Positions 22,184 to 32,972 of a stretch of 64,000 nucleotides of DNA are shown piece after piece. Origin of the DNA: Sordariomycetes sp. S80-01Y (lineage: Eukaryota > Ascomycota > Sordariomycetes). The stretch spans positions 434,001 to 498,000 of the forward strand of contig JAXQJY010000030.1 in the NCBI GenBank assembly GCA_037042185.1, in the 5' to 3' direction. Numbering within the stretch: position 1 is the first letter of the stretch; every line of letters starts with the position of its first letter. A program made the position numbers and the translations under genes. The notes under the pieces are model-generated. The model did not search any database. It saw nothing but the letters and a program-made list of their open reading frames with translations, and had not been told where the DNA came from.

Positions 22184-23080
22184 TTATCGGCGTCTTCTAC
22201 GGAGCCTCATGCAATGTACGGTGCGTTTCTCTTTTGATATAGGTATCCCTTCCTCTTCAACCATTTCGTCAAACATTGTCCGATCGGCTACCCTGTCCGC
22301 ATCAGCGTTCACATCGCTCGATTTCTCGAAGAAGATGTGTGGATCTGTCCTCGACGAGCCGAATTCCACCAATTTGGAGTCCCTGAAGTTATCTAGTCGA
22401 ATGTCCATGTTGTAGACACCCCGATAATTGAGCATCATGATGTCGTGGAGAACACTATTGATGGTTTTGCCGTTGACCCCAGGCTCGCCAGATGCAAGGC
22501 TTTTCACGAGTGCCCGAGCACGGCAGCCACCCAAAGTACCTTGTTGATATTCCCAGGGAACTTCACCCAGTTGAAGGTCCATGCCACGATCTTCTAAGAT
22601 GCGTTGATCGTTTTTTGACAAGTACATGTACCCGTAGCATGGAATCACGATATTAGGTTTCAGCTTCTTCTTCTTTATATCGTCGTTAATACGGCCATAC
22701 GCTCGACACTCGTTATAGAACGGATCAGAGTAGTACGCCGTCGTCTCCAGCGAAACATGGCTGCCAACAAGCGGCTTCCATAGCCGCTTTACGCGGGTTG
22801 GATCGTAAAACTTGAACTTGAAAGACGTACAGTTGTCAGACGATGGATAGTGACGAGGCTCTGCCATCCAGGGCACTCTTACAATCTTGATTGCGTAGTC
22901 TCTTCCCTTGATCCTAGCCCGAAATACGAAGCCTTGTGCCGGCGAACTCCGATCATCGTCACCATCCAACCTCTGGAGCCAGCGAATCTTCGCGCTGCGG
23001 TGCTCAAAGGGACACAATTTTGGACCCTCACATGGGGGGAGCTCTTCCGGAGCTGACTTGGAAGGCTGGCGTCTCGGCAT
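22184..23080 (-). CDS. Fta2-like / atypical protein-kinase-fold protein
   Basis: 298 aa as a single open frame. The opening LPPCEGPKLCPFEHRSAKI and the later kinase-like elements resemble the large fungal group labelled Sim4 complex subunit Fta2, most members of which are not proven kinetochore proteins. Kinase landmarks: the N-lobe FRARIKGRDYAIKIVRVP with its lysine; a catalytic-loop equivalent YNMDIRLDNFRD that keeps Asp and Asn but lacks His-Arg; and LVEFGSSRTDPH where DFG has become EFG. The glycine loop is weak. It is therefore either an atypical kinase or a pseudokinase. The 3' end is uncertain: the final residues (LRRRRR) are basic and a GTACAT...TTTAG intron could replace them. It has a strong TATA box and is divergent from the gene at 23509. 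Confidence 0.7.
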   Translation of the reverse strand: MPRRQPSKSAPEELPPCEGPKLCPFEHRSAKIRWLQRLDGDDDRSSPAQGFVFRARIKGRDYAIKIVRVPWMAEPRHYPSSDNCTSFKFKFYDPTRVKRLWKPLVGSHVSLETTAYYSDPFYNECRAYGRINDDIKKKKLKPNIVIPCYGYMYLSKNDQRILEDRGMDLQLGEVPWEYQQGTLGGCRARALVKSLASGEPGVNGKTINSVLHDIMMLNYRGVYNMDIRLDNFRDSKLVEFGSSRTDPHIFFEKSSDVNADADRVADRTMFDEMVEEEGIPISKEKRTVHCMRLRRRRR

Positions 23081-23508
23081 GTCAGGTGGTGCTGGGCTGG
23101 CATTGATGGTGTGTCGCTTGTTGCTAAGTATGACCGCGGCGCACTTTATATATGTTAAAAAAGAACATTATCTGAAGAATGTGCGCTTTTCGGGCAGGAG
23201 CGCATTTGTGCAACACGGAAATGCAGCGTTCCGGTCCGTATTCAGAGACAAGATGGTGTAGCTATGCTACTCTGTGGCCAGTAAGATGCGTCCTTGGTAA
23301 GATCGCGCAACCAACAAACATATGCAACTCCATCGCAGGATACTCCGAGCTGAAAGTTGTCAGTGGTTTACTAAGCCTTGTCCTGCTATCTCAGACCTTA
23401 TAACACCTCATGATCTGTGAATAAATTCCTGTACGCGGCTTGTCTAAGACACGCGCACTAGAGCTCAACCCTCTCCGCCGAAGTTAGTGCTTTCGAGATT
23501 CATTGATC
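23081..23508. promoter_or_regulatory. Divergent intergenic region of the kinase-like/unknown pair
   Basis: 428 bp separate the two outward-facing start codons, so the two genes may share control elements. Apart from the TATA box at 23145-23152, no further motif was recognised. Confidence 0.5.
23145..23152 (-). promoter_or_regulatory. TATA box of the Fta2-like gene
   Basis: On the minus strand the sequence TATATAAA lies 65-72 bp upstream of the start codon at 23080, the usual distance range for a fungal TATA element. Confidence 0.6.
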
Positions 23509-24841
23509 ATGGCCACAAGGAACTTTGCCACCACTATACTCGAGTTTCTAACTCATCAGAACCCGGAGGTGCGCCATCTTAGCCCAAATAGCTCCACAAC
23601 TACTCGAAACGATAGCTTCTACTGGCCCAAAGAAACCAAACCTTGGGACCAATTCGAAAACTTCGATGTCTTCAAGTCTGCCTTCAGGGGCCGTCTGTAC
23701 AAAGCAGCAATCAGAAAGTCAGAACGAAAATTTCACTATCCTTATTACAAAGGCGAAGTTGATCTAAACATTCGAGACGAGAAGAAGACGAGGAGTTTGG
23801 TGGACAAGTGGAACCACACAATCGTCACGCAAGCTTTGGAGGAGGTTGACGAATTCAAACCCAGTTATTGGGCTAATGACGACCCTAATAAGAGCACAAA
23901 GAAGCCAGAGATGTCCTCCTCTCCAGCTTCGGGTGGTGATTCATCGTCACGACACCGGCGAGTACCAGACGCTGGATCAATAATGTTGTACGGGGACACT
24001 GATCAATCGCCTGATGCTGAGTCTCGAGAGAGATTTCCCAAGGAGTACAAGCCTGCTGGAAAATGGTCCAGCACTCAGTCAATCCAGCAGAACTTGCTCG
24101 GTCGCCATCGTAGACCTCACAAATGGGGAAGAGATCTTATCAGAAAGAAGCAAGCGTGGCCCATCAGGCAGGCTTTCACATACTGCATCGACACCATGTG
24201 CCGTTACGGCTGTATCCTGACTTGCAAAGAGGCCTTCATATTCCGGGTAAAGCCAATTGATCCAGAGCCGGATTTCAGTACGTTAGCCACGTGGCAAACC
24301 CTCCCCCCCTCTATATTCTGATAATTGGCAACGTTCACATGCTGACGGCACCCTCCAAGAAGAGCCTCAAGACCCAGAGCAATTGAAGCAAGCGCTAATT
24401 GATAACGGAATGATAGAGTACGTTATCGTCCCGTGGGCAAACCATACTCAAGGCGGGGCCAATAGCACCTGGACGGTGAACTTAGCCTTGTGGTTTGTCC
24501 ACGTGCTGGCCGGGCATCGTTTTGAAGTGGCTTGGGAATATGATGCACACGAGTACGAGGGCCTAGGCGGGGCATTTCTTCCCATCTCAGCTGGCGGAAT
24601 TGACAATGGAAAAACGGACATTCCCGGCGCTGAGAAGGTTGCGGTCCTGGTAGCTACAGAGGAGGGCAAAAACGGCGAAGGAGAGACACAAACAAAGACT
24701 TCAAGTGAGGTTTCAAAGGAAGACAAAATCCGACGTTCAGAAGGAAACCCGTTCACCCCATTGAAGAAGCGGAAACGAGAGTCAAAATCACCGGATGTTG
24801 ATGATAGCCCTAGCCTCCCCTACTCAAAACGTCGCCTCTGA
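23509..24841 (+). CDS. Unrecognised protein, probably nuclear, partner of the Fta2-like gene
   Basis: Exon 1 is 23509-24277, intron 24278-24359 (82 nt, GTACGT, branch-like GCTGAC, ...CCAAG), exon 2 24360-24841; 416 aa. Frame continuity across the join is exact (PDF, Lys, then EPQDPEQLKQ). The TTG-ATC just upstream of ATG 23509 is not needed. Residues about 120-190 are Ser/Asp-rich and disordered. A compact domain spans about 205-350 with QAFTYCIDTMCRYGCILTCK and EAFIFRVKP, then WTVNLALWFVHVLAG. That RYGxxLT...FIFR pattern recalls the restriction-endonuclease-like segment seen in fungal proteins tied to FunK1 kinases and Crinkler-type effectors; this is a weak, by-eye likeness. The C-terminus has a classical nuclear signal (KKRKRESK) and ends in KRRL. 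Function unknown. Confidence 0.65.
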
Positions 24842-27176
24842 GGCGACCAGCTAGCCAGGCGAGGAGACAGATCTCGCGACTGTGGTCGAGCCTGTGCCCA
24901 GCTTACTCGTCCCGAGGCTTGGGAGTTTCTGTATGTTATTTCTAGTCGCTTGTAGAGGCTAGCGCTGGAGAGAATACAAACAAAACCATCAATGTCCCAA
25001 GTTTTGAGAACTCAACGCCGTCACTCCGGCAAAAAATCAGAAGCAACTTAATTACGTGAAGTAGGACCACCAAGAACGCTCGGAGCACTAACGAGCTGAC
25101 AAACCAATCGGTATTTGCCATAATTCAAGTCGGGTTCAGCGCATACTAGGAGCGAAAGAAGGGTTAAGTTGGTACTAAACGGATTGTGACGACGTGAAAG
25201 TGAACAAGATCGTGGCTACGATTCCTGTAAAGCAGCCATTTTTCAGGCGGCGGTCTGTCGCAGAAAATGCTTGCCGAGAAGTCTGAGGCATCGGAGTCCA
25301 GTTCAGCAAAGGCAATAAGTGCATTATACTCTTGAACTATGACGTGCTTTCCAACAGGTTGACATCGAACGCACTGATGCTAGTCGCGAAGCGTGGCGTC
25401 GTTGTAGAAGACTCGTGGCTTCAGCACACATCCGTGGAAGCACTAGCTCCCCATGGCCCGCCCAATTATACCAAGTGTTATTGGCAGCTTTTCCAAACGA
25501 TAGACGAGGGTCATGTCCCATCATTACTTGGGGCTGTGGCGGCGAAGGTATACGATGGTTCGTTGATTCCGCATCGAAACCGCCAAATGGGCTGGAGACT
25601 GCGACATACTCCCCTCAGAGAAGCACACTGCTCAACGTGTGAACTATGAATAGATTCGTGCGGCAGTTCTCACGGTATCCTAGCTGCGGAAGGTGGAGGT
25701 ACAACATACGAAGCTCAAGCCTCGTGGCAATTACGACTTCTCGCAACGGTAAGGCACTCTACAGAGCTCAGGCGTGCGGGCTGGCATATCGAGGAGGCTC
25801 AGATCTATGAAACTGCCGGATTGGGGGACTCGGTCAAATTCGAGAGCCAAATTGAAGAGTGTCCGAGGATCCCGTGCCAGTTATGGCAAGATAGCGGCAT
25901 GTCAAAAGCTCGGAAAGTTCACGACCTATTTTTGGGAACCAGAGACCCATCCGAGATTGAGTTGAGGCGCTGTCAAACGGTGCCCAATCATGAGTGTGAT
26001 TCAGATGCAAGTTGCGCAGCACTGCCACCTCCGTGATGCGAGAAAGTCATATCTCACGTGACCTATCTCACGATGTGAACTGCACAGCCGCAAAGGTCGG
26101 GTTTCAACCAATTTGCCCACTTTCGGGACGACAACACTGTGTTTACGCAGCCCGGATACTGTATTGTGCACTGAAGTTTCTCGGTGTTGTCGCCCACAAC
26201 TCGCATCGGACTCGGCGTGAGCGGGCGTGAGCGCGAGTCGTGCACAGTGAGGAGATCGACAAGTTGCTTCTCGGAATCTTTCGCCGTCATGCTTCGGTGG
26301 CCGCGGGAGACGTCCAGGCACGAAAGTCTTAACTCATTAACTGGAAGCCTAATGGGCACCGACAACGGCGTCGTCTTCTGCTGTGAGACTGTGCTTCTGC
26401 GGCTGTGACCTCGCCAACTGTGGCTCTGGAAACAGGTCGGGTTCTGGTGAGAGGCTTGACCGATCTGGTCGAGGCGTCGTGGCGGCGTCGCGTCCCTTTT
26501 TGTGAAATTCGTCAGCCTGGCAGGACAGCTCAGTGAAAAGAGCGCCAAGGAGCCATCGAAGGCCGTAAAATCAAGTCTGGCTCGAAGTGGTCGTCGTCAT
26601 CCTCTGGCTGCTGCGGCACCGACGGCATCAGGGCAGTGCTAAGTCAGCGTTTTCAACCAATCGACGCTCGAGTCGGGTGCAGCTTACAGCGCCTTCAGTG
26701 GGATGAGCCAGTGAACAGCCCATTGAAACGCTCTGGAAGTGAGGGAGAGCGGGTTTCCATTGGTCGTAAACGGGGCATCGAGGCTTACGCGTCCTCTGCC
26801 ACCTTCCCCCGCTCATCCCTGCTCGCTTCGGCCAGGGGACTCCGGATCGCCAAGGCATCCACACCCAGTCGGCGCTGATACAGGCCGTTTCGCCCTCTCA
26901 CAGCCTCTTTGGCCCGCGTCAGATGCCTCAGGTCTCTTCATCCACTTCCCTCCCCTTCTGCTTCCACCTTTACCATCAACACCAGCATCACCACTTACTT
27001 CGCTTCATCAACGACCATCACGACGACGATACCCACGCTCGACACTCCGATCCGAGAAGTCGAGAACGCAATTTGCATCCGCCAAAGCCAATCCGCTGCG
27101 ATCGTTGAATTGCCCGATCGCTGCCGGAAAACCATCCTAATCGCCTCGAGCGAGACATTCTAGACCACATTATAAG
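24842..27176. other. Gene-poor stretch before the bZIP gene
   Basis: About 2.3 kb. Overlapping short frames at 25.3-26.0 kb on both strands have no family likeness and no convincing exon chain; a decayed gene is possible but not shown. The last 300 bp are CT-rich leader for the bZIP gene and contain an ATG-started 61-codon frame (26923-27108). Confidence 0.4.
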
Positions 27177-28947
27177 ATGTCAGCCCCTGGGCAGAACAAC
27201 GTCGATATCGACGCTCTGCTTGATCTCACCGAGTACGATGGCATGACCAACCAGAGCCTTTCCCCGTCGCCTTCGTCGACGTCAAAGAACAACTTCGCCA
27301 GTCCTGTATCGGCAGCGGTCACAACGCCGGCGATGCCGTCGACCAACACACAGACCTTGAGCGGTCCCAGCCACAACTATGACATGTATCGCCAACAGAC
27401 CGGCTTTGTCCCTGGCGCCCTTGCTACGACCATGGCTGTCAACCAGTCAAACAACACTGGCTATCAGGACTTCGGTAGCCTCGACTATCTGTCCAACTTG
27501 AGCCCCGAGAACGACATCTTCGACTTCAATACGACTCCTTCGCAACCCAACATGGGTGATTCTCAAATCGAGATGGACTTCGAGTCACCCAACGAGACCC
27601 AGAACTTCTTTTCCACCATCAACCCTAGCAACATTGAGCAGGAGGCCAACCTGTCGCCGCCGACGACTGGCAGCGTTGGCCGTCTCTGGCCCGGCGCGCA
27701 TTCGCAGGCCGCCATGGCTAAGGCCAACCAGCAGCGCCAGCAGCAGCAGCAGCAGCAGATGATGCAGCAACAACAGCAACAGCAGGCCCGTCAGAGCCAG
27801 CAGCCAAAGTCGCGCGGCAAGGCTCCCCAGCCGACCGATCCTCTCGTCGAGCAGAAGATCACGCAACTCCTCAACTCCATGCGAGCCAAGCCCCCTTCGC
27901 CTGATTCTCAGAAGAACTTCGCCGTTGCCAACCTGCCCAGGTCTAAGAAGGAAGAGGAGGAGATGGATGAGGACGAACGTCTATTGGCGAGTGAGGAGGG
28001 CAAGAAACTAAGCAGCAAGGAGCGTCGCCAGCTGCGCAACAAGGTGTCAGCACGTGCCTTCCGCTCGAGGAGAAAGGGTAAGCTCACCGAATGCCATTGT
28101 CCCTACTAGACTAACTTTTGCAGAATACATCACTCAGCTGGAGGCTGAGATTGCCGGCAAGGTCAATGAGAACGGTGACCTCCGTGCCCAGAACCGCGCT
28201 CTTCTTGAGGAGAACAAGCGTCTGTCTGACTTGACCCGCATGCTCCTGTCCTCGCCTTCTTTTTCAAACTTTCTCGACCACCTGAGTGCGAACCCTGCGC
28301 AGATTCCCGGGGGGATGGTCAAGCCTGAGCACCAACAGCAGCAGCAGCAACAACAACAGCAGCAGCAGCAGCCACCCAAGGATGTCAGCCCCTACGGTAA
28401 CCAGCCATCGCAGCAGCAGATTGGCATGGCCATGATTCCTGAGCAGACCATGGACTTTTCCATGTTGTCTCTTGACGGCAATGCCTACGCGTACCAGCCT
28501 CAGGTTTTTGTTGTCGACACCCCTGACATGCCTGCTCCCATTGATACTGCTGTCCTCTCTGGCAAGTCCTCCAACTTTGTCGAGCCCGAATCCGACGACG
28601 ACAAGATTGAGGTGCCCGCCATCGAGCGCCCAATTGAGCGTGAGGAGCCCACAGCGGCAATCTCCGCTCCCGTCGACGAGGACTTTGAGAACGATCCCGA
28701 ATTCGCCCTGTACCACTCCGAACCTACCACCGCCTGTGAGCCTGCCAAGGAAATCGACACCGACAGCTTCTCGCATGTTGATATCTTTGGCGGCCTTGAG
28801 ACTGAGAAGGTTCTTGCTCGCTACGATCTCATCGATGCCACCGAAGAGGAAGCATCAGCCACACTATCAATGGCCCGTGTGCAACGCATCAGTGATACAA
28901 TCGAAGGCGTAACTTCGAGGTTGGAACTGCTGACGATGGGCTTATAA
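27177..28947 (+). CDS. bZIP transcription factor, glutamine-rich
   Basis: Exon 1 27177-28077, intron 28078-28123 (46 nt, GTAAGC...TTGCAG), exon 2 28124-28947; 574 aa. The intron cuts the bZIP itself: the basic region KERRQLRNKVSARAFRSRRK ends exon 1 and the zipper EYITQLEAEIAGKVNENGDL starts exon 2. The DNA-contacting NxxSxxxFRxRR pattern is intact (NKVSARAFRSRR). Before it lie a Ser/Thr/Asn-rich N-terminus, a Gln tract (27738-27786) and an acidic stretch; after it a second Gln tract (28333-28371) and an acidic C-terminal half suited to activation. It resembles the fungal bZIP group with a central NKVSARAFRSRRKEY signature; I cannot assign an exact ortholog or targets. Reading through the intron would stop at once after SRRKGKLTECHCPY, so the splice is needed. 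Confidence 0.92.
27738..27786 (+). repeat. CAG/CAA tract encoding polyglutamine
   Basis: A run of CAG and CAA codons broken by two ATG codons within exon 1 of the bZIP gene. CAA interruptions limit slippage. A second tract sits at 28333-28371 in exon 2. Confidence 0.85.
28333..28371 (+). repeat. Second CAG/CAA polyglutamine tract
   Basis: A mixed CAG/CAA run just after the leucine zipper of the bZIP gene, encoding about 13 glutamines. Likely variable in length between strains. Confidence 0.85.
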
Positions 28948-29466
28948 GCGGCGCTCGCTTCTCAGCCATCGCGGCTGATCCAAACTACCTCGTGATGAAC
29001 GCTTTCGAGGGAAACTTGATGACATGAGCTTTCCTTTGTAGGCCAGTGTGTGCATATTAGGATCTATTTTCTCAGGAACCATAGGCGTTTGGCAAAGACA
29101 TGGCGGTCATCTCAATGGCTCTAGGCAGGGTCACGACGACTGCATTTTTATCCTTTTCCCATCTTAGGGATTCTTCGAGCGCGACGCGTATGAGCATGAT
29201 GTGGGTTGTATAGATAGACGGATTGGCTGAGGCCACCCCTCGGATCGAACAGATCAAGAAGTCAAGTTCTCATACTCTGCTGCTGATAACCATGTGAAAC
29301 CATGTGACTGCCCATCCGCGACGTAACATTTAGAGCATGCCAAGCTTCCCATCCCCGACTATTTCGAGCGAGGCTTTCTTGGCTTCGATAGTGCAAACTC
29401 TAAATCAGCTTCGCCTAGAGGTGACGTGCACTGACTCTAGTTGTGCGCTGACTCTAGTTTGGTGGC
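28948..29466. other. Convergent 3' region
   Basis: 519 bp between the stop codons of the bZIP gene and the fucosidase gene. A direct repeat of TGACTCTAGTT occurs around 29430-29460. No gene seen. Confidence 0.5.
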
Positions 29467-31809
29467 CTACCACGATCCAGACAGCTCGAAAGGCTTCCCC
29501 TTTTCCAGCCAGACCTTCGTTTCCCCGTGTCCTGCGTGTAGCTTATGCGGATCAATCCTGATCGTCCTCTCCTGATCAAGGCTTGAGGTAAACCTCGCAG
29601 ACGTCAGCTTGCCATCCTGCCACTCCATGTCGACCTCAACAGAGCCCCTGGCCTTCAACCCTCGCACCCGTCCGCCCTTGGCCCAGCCATCCAGTAAGCA
29701 TGGTAACAGCTCAATAACGTTGCCCTCGTAACTCTGAAGCAACATCTCCGCCAGCGCCGCCGTCAGCCCGAAATTCCCGTCGATCTGGAAGGGCGGATGG
29801 TTGTCGAACAGGTTATCAAGGATGCTATGCTGCAGCATCTTCTGCACAGTCTCCCCCGCTTTTTGACTCTCGCGCAGGCGAGCGTACAGGCAGAGGATCC
29901 AGGCTATGCTCCAGCCCGTGTGTCCGCCCCCCGCAGCTAGGCGTCGCTCCAGCGTGACCTTTGCAGCCGAGTGGAGGGCGGCGGACTGGATGGATGTGCC
30001 AGGGAAGAGACCCCATAGATGAGAGACGTGGCGGTGACCGGGGTCTGCTTCTTCGTACTCCTCCCGCCATTCCAGAATCTGCCCCTGCGAGCCAACTTGC
30101 GGTTCTTGGAGCTTGGGAAGCAGAGAGGATATGTCGGAAACGTCCTCGCCGAGTGTTGAGCCGGCGTCGACGAGGGCGGAGAAGAGCTCGCGCAGAATCT
30201 GGGAGTCCCAGGCCGGCCCGGCACACAGGGAGGCTACTTTACGTGTGTTTGGGACGTAGTACGAGTTTTCAGCTGAGACGCTCGGAGTGGTGATGAGGTA
30301 GCCATCCTTTTCGACCAGGAACTCAGTGAAAAAGTCCGCCGCGCCCTTCATAACGGGGAATGCTCTTCGCAGGAAAGACTCGTCGCGGTTGAAGAGGTAG
30401 TGCTCCCACAGGTGCAGACTCAGCCACGCACCGCTCAGGTTCCAGTATGTTGCCGGCACCCATCGGTCCTGCGGCGCCGTGTCTGCCCAGATGTCCGTGT
30501 TGTGGTGACACACCCAGCCCTTATGGATGCCGTACATTTCCCTCGCTGTCTGCTCGCCCCTCTTCTGCAAGCGCTCGATGTGCTGGAACAAGGGCTCGTG
30601 ACACTCAGAGAGGTTGGTGACTTCGGCAGGCCAGTAGTTCATCTGGATGTTAATGTTAATGGTATACTTTGAGCCCCATATCGGCATGGCATCCTTGTTC
30701 CAGATGCCCTGGAGGTTGGCGGGAAGGCCTGTGAGGGACGAGGAGAGGAGGAGATAGCGGCCGTAGTGAAAGAGAAGGACTGCGAGGCCGCTGTCGATGG
30801 CGCCTTCGCGAACGGCCTGAAGGCGTTGGTCGGTGGGGATGTTGGTCCTGGGGCTGTCCTGATGGATTTGGAGGGACGATCGGTTATATAGGGAGGAGAA
30901 ACGGTTCGTGTGAGCGGATAGAAGGTTGCTCCAAGTCTTTGAACTGGCGGTACGGAGACGGTCTATGACTGCCTGTCCTTCGTCTTTGTTGCGATATGTG
31001 GTTTCACCAGCAATGTAGATTACGACAGTGTCTGCGTCCGAGATCAGGACGTCAATGCCTTCCTCGCACAACTTGCCAGATCCTTGAATTTGGACAACAG
31101 CTCCCATGCTCAAGTCAATACCACCCTTCCCCATAGATGCGAAGAGCTGCAACCCCTGAGGGATATGCACTAGACTGTCGAAAGTCTTGTTCAGCTTCCG
31201 GTTCACATCGTCGTCATCTCCACGGTTGATACTCAGGGCGAAACCCACAGCTCCTTTCCTGTCACTGCTGATTCGAACACAAATCACATCGTCAACTGCG
31301 CTGGCGAAGTACTCCCGCTTGAAGTGCACACCCTTAAAGTCATACTCCGTCGTCGCCATCCCGCTTCTCAGGTCGAGACGACGTCTGTAGTTCCTCGGAC
31401 TCTCATCGTCATCTGGCTTCAAAGCTTCCTTGCTAACCTCGGGCAGCCCCGCCGTCATCTTCTCGTCTCCCTCTGGGTCGAGTCCGTGGTCAAATTTCAA
31501 GAAGACGTCGCCCAGAGGCTCGTAGTGTCTCTGACTCTCCGGCATGCCTGTGAAGGTTCGGCTGATCAGCCTCTCCGCCTCGTTGACTTTGTTCTCGTCA
31601 ATGAGCTGTCGTATCCTGGGAAGAGACGCTTTGGCTGAAGGGTTGACGCGGTTCTGGGGACCGCCGTACCAGACGCTGTCTTCGTTGAGCCAGAGACGGT
31701 CGGTATTGGTGGTGCCGCGGATCATGGCACCCAGACGACCATTTCCTATTGGGAGAGCCTGGGTCCAGAGGGACGCAGGCTGGTTGTAGAGGAGAGTGTG
31801 TTCGTCCAT
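29467..31809 (-). CDS. Alpha-L-fucosidase, glycoside hydrolase family 95
   Basis: GH95 enzymes release L-fucose (some members L-galactose) from xyloglucan and other glycans. Single exon, 780 aa, normal for the family. Visible marks are the N-terminal LWTQALPIGNGRLGAMIRG and LWLNEDSVWYGGPQNRVNPS, the alpha/alpha-barrel motif INININIQMNYWPAEVTNLS, HVSHLWGLFPG, TGWSIAWILCLYARL and the FQIDGNFGLTAALAEMLLQS segment whose Asp677 matches the family's catalytic base. No signal peptide is present at the chosen start (MDEHTLLYNQPA), so the enzyme should be cytosolic and act on imported oligosaccharides. That fits the divergent sugar transporter 1.16 kb away. Confidence 0.93.
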   Translation of the reverse strand: MDEHTLLYNQPASLWTQALPIGNGRLGAMIRGTTNTDRLWLNEDSVWYGGPQNRVNPSAKASLPRIRQLIDENKVNEAERLISRTFTGMPESQRHYEPLGDVFLKFDHGLDPEGDEKMTAGLPEVSKEALKPDDDESPRNYRRRLDLRSGMATTEYDFKGVHFKREYFASAVDDVICVRISSDRKGAVGFALSINRGDDDDVNRKLNKTFDSLVHIPQGLQLFASMGKGGIDLSMGAVVQIQGSGKLCEEGIDVLISDADTVVIYIAGETTYRNKDEGQAVIDRLRTASSKTWSNLLSAHTNRFSSLYNRSSLQIHQDSPRTNIPTDQRLQAVREGAIDSGLAVLLFHYGRYLLLSSSLTGLPANLQGIWNKDAMPIWGSKYTININIQMNYWPAEVTNLSECHEPLFQHIERLQKRGEQTAREMYGIHKGWVCHHNTDIWADTAPQDRWVPATYWNLSGAWLSLHLWEHYLFNRDESFLRRAFPVMKGAADFFTEFLVEKDGYLITTPSVSAENSYYVPNTRKVASLCAGPAWDSQILRELFSALVDAGSTLGEDVSDISSLLPKLQEPQVGSQGQILEWREEYEEADPGHRHVSHLWGLFPGTSIQSAALHSAAKVTLERRLAAGGGHTGWSIAWILCLYARLRESQKAGETVQKMLQHSILDNLFDNHPPFQIDGNFGLTAALAEMLLQSYEGNVIELLPCLLDGWAKGGRVRGLKARGSVEVDMEWQDGKLTSARFTSSLDQERTIRIDPHKLHAGHGETKVWLEKGKPFELSGSW

Positions 31810-32972
31810 GGTGGCGGTGGTGAAGCCTGACGAGTATGGCGTTTGTGATGGCTTGTTGGTGTTCGTGTTGGAGATGCAGAGTGTCTATGCTGCGTTGATG
31901 CTTGATTAAGATGACAAGGAGTCTCTGAAACCCCAGCCTTATTCCTCTCGGACTTGGTCATGATGGTGAGGCTCCATTGTACATCAAAGCCGACGGGTGA
32001 AAGTCGAAGGCCGCCGACTGTGGAGATGATCGTGGGTCGACTCGGCTTGACGGTTCCAAAGCGGCCACAGTCGAAGACATCGCCTCATGGGGAGATACAC
32101 TATGGAGCCCCTGGTTTCAGGCTGAATGGAAAACAACCGATCATAAGATTTGTTTGAATAGTTAGAAGTGCAACTTCGAGCCGTTGAAGTTGGAAAAGGA
32201 CACTGTGCTGGGGAAGATTGGTTTTGTGCGGAACCCATGCACAATCGGCCGTGCACCATTAAGCTTAATTTTGCTGTTAGTACATACGATCCTCGATGAT
32301 GGGACTCAAACGTCGTGTACTCTAGGCTGTGCTTCATGCAGCGAGAAGATATTTGAGGAAAGACACCAAACTCTCACGAGTGTATCACTTGGACCATAAC
32401 GCTCCTTCGTTCCAACACCTCAACACCTCAGTGGCCTTGACATCGGAGCGCTATCGCGCCAAGCCTGTTAGGATCTTCAATCTCGGAGCTTCGACGACAC
32501 CACTTCACAACCGCAAGATTGGTAACCACTCACAGTGGTAAAGTCCCTTCAGGCTGAATAGACTCAAAAATAAGGCCATACTCTTCCTCCATCCCCGCAG
32601 GATTCTGACCCTCCCCCGTGGATATGGACCTGCCACGAGGTCGATTGCTGACTCGTGTCTACCTGAGGCCAAATACCCGTCGGCACCTGGGATATACCCG
32701 CACGTGGGCGCCCTCTCCCTCTTCCTGGTCACTCGACACCAGACCCTGGGTTAAGCTCGTCTTGGCCGCGCTATTGGAACGACGGCCTCCTTGACGCCGC
32801 TTTTCAACCACGAGGCAATCACATTTGACAACACGAAACGGCGGAGTCTTACCCCGGAACCCCAGGCCGCTTGAGCTCACTCCTCATTCTGGGGAGTATA
32901 AAGTACCAGTGCGTCCCCGAAGTGACTTTGACTTTGCTGTGCATTGGAAAAGAACCAACACACATCGCAAAT
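31810..32972. promoter_or_regulatory. Divergent promoter region of the fucosidase and sugar transporter
   Basis: 1163 bp between two outward-facing start codons and free of credible genes. The transporter-proximal end carries CreA-like sites and a TATA box, listed separately. Short frames here are not supported. Confidence 0.55.
32852..32902 (+). promoter_or_regulatory. CreA-like sites and TATA box before the sugar transporter
   Basis: Two matches to the SYGGRG carbon-repressor consensus lie close together: CCGGGG on the minus strand at 32852-32857 and CTGGGG on the plus strand at 32889-32894. TATAAA follows at 32897-32902, about 71 bp before the ATG. Paired CreA sites are typical of glucose-repressed fungal sugar genes. 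The consensus is short, so chance matches are possible. Confidence 0.45.

Noticed and set aside
25332-25649. 105-residue frame in the gene-poor region, with a competing frame at 25415
   Set aside because: Overlapping frames look equally good or bad, with no domain, no splice-supported extension and no start context; at most a relic.
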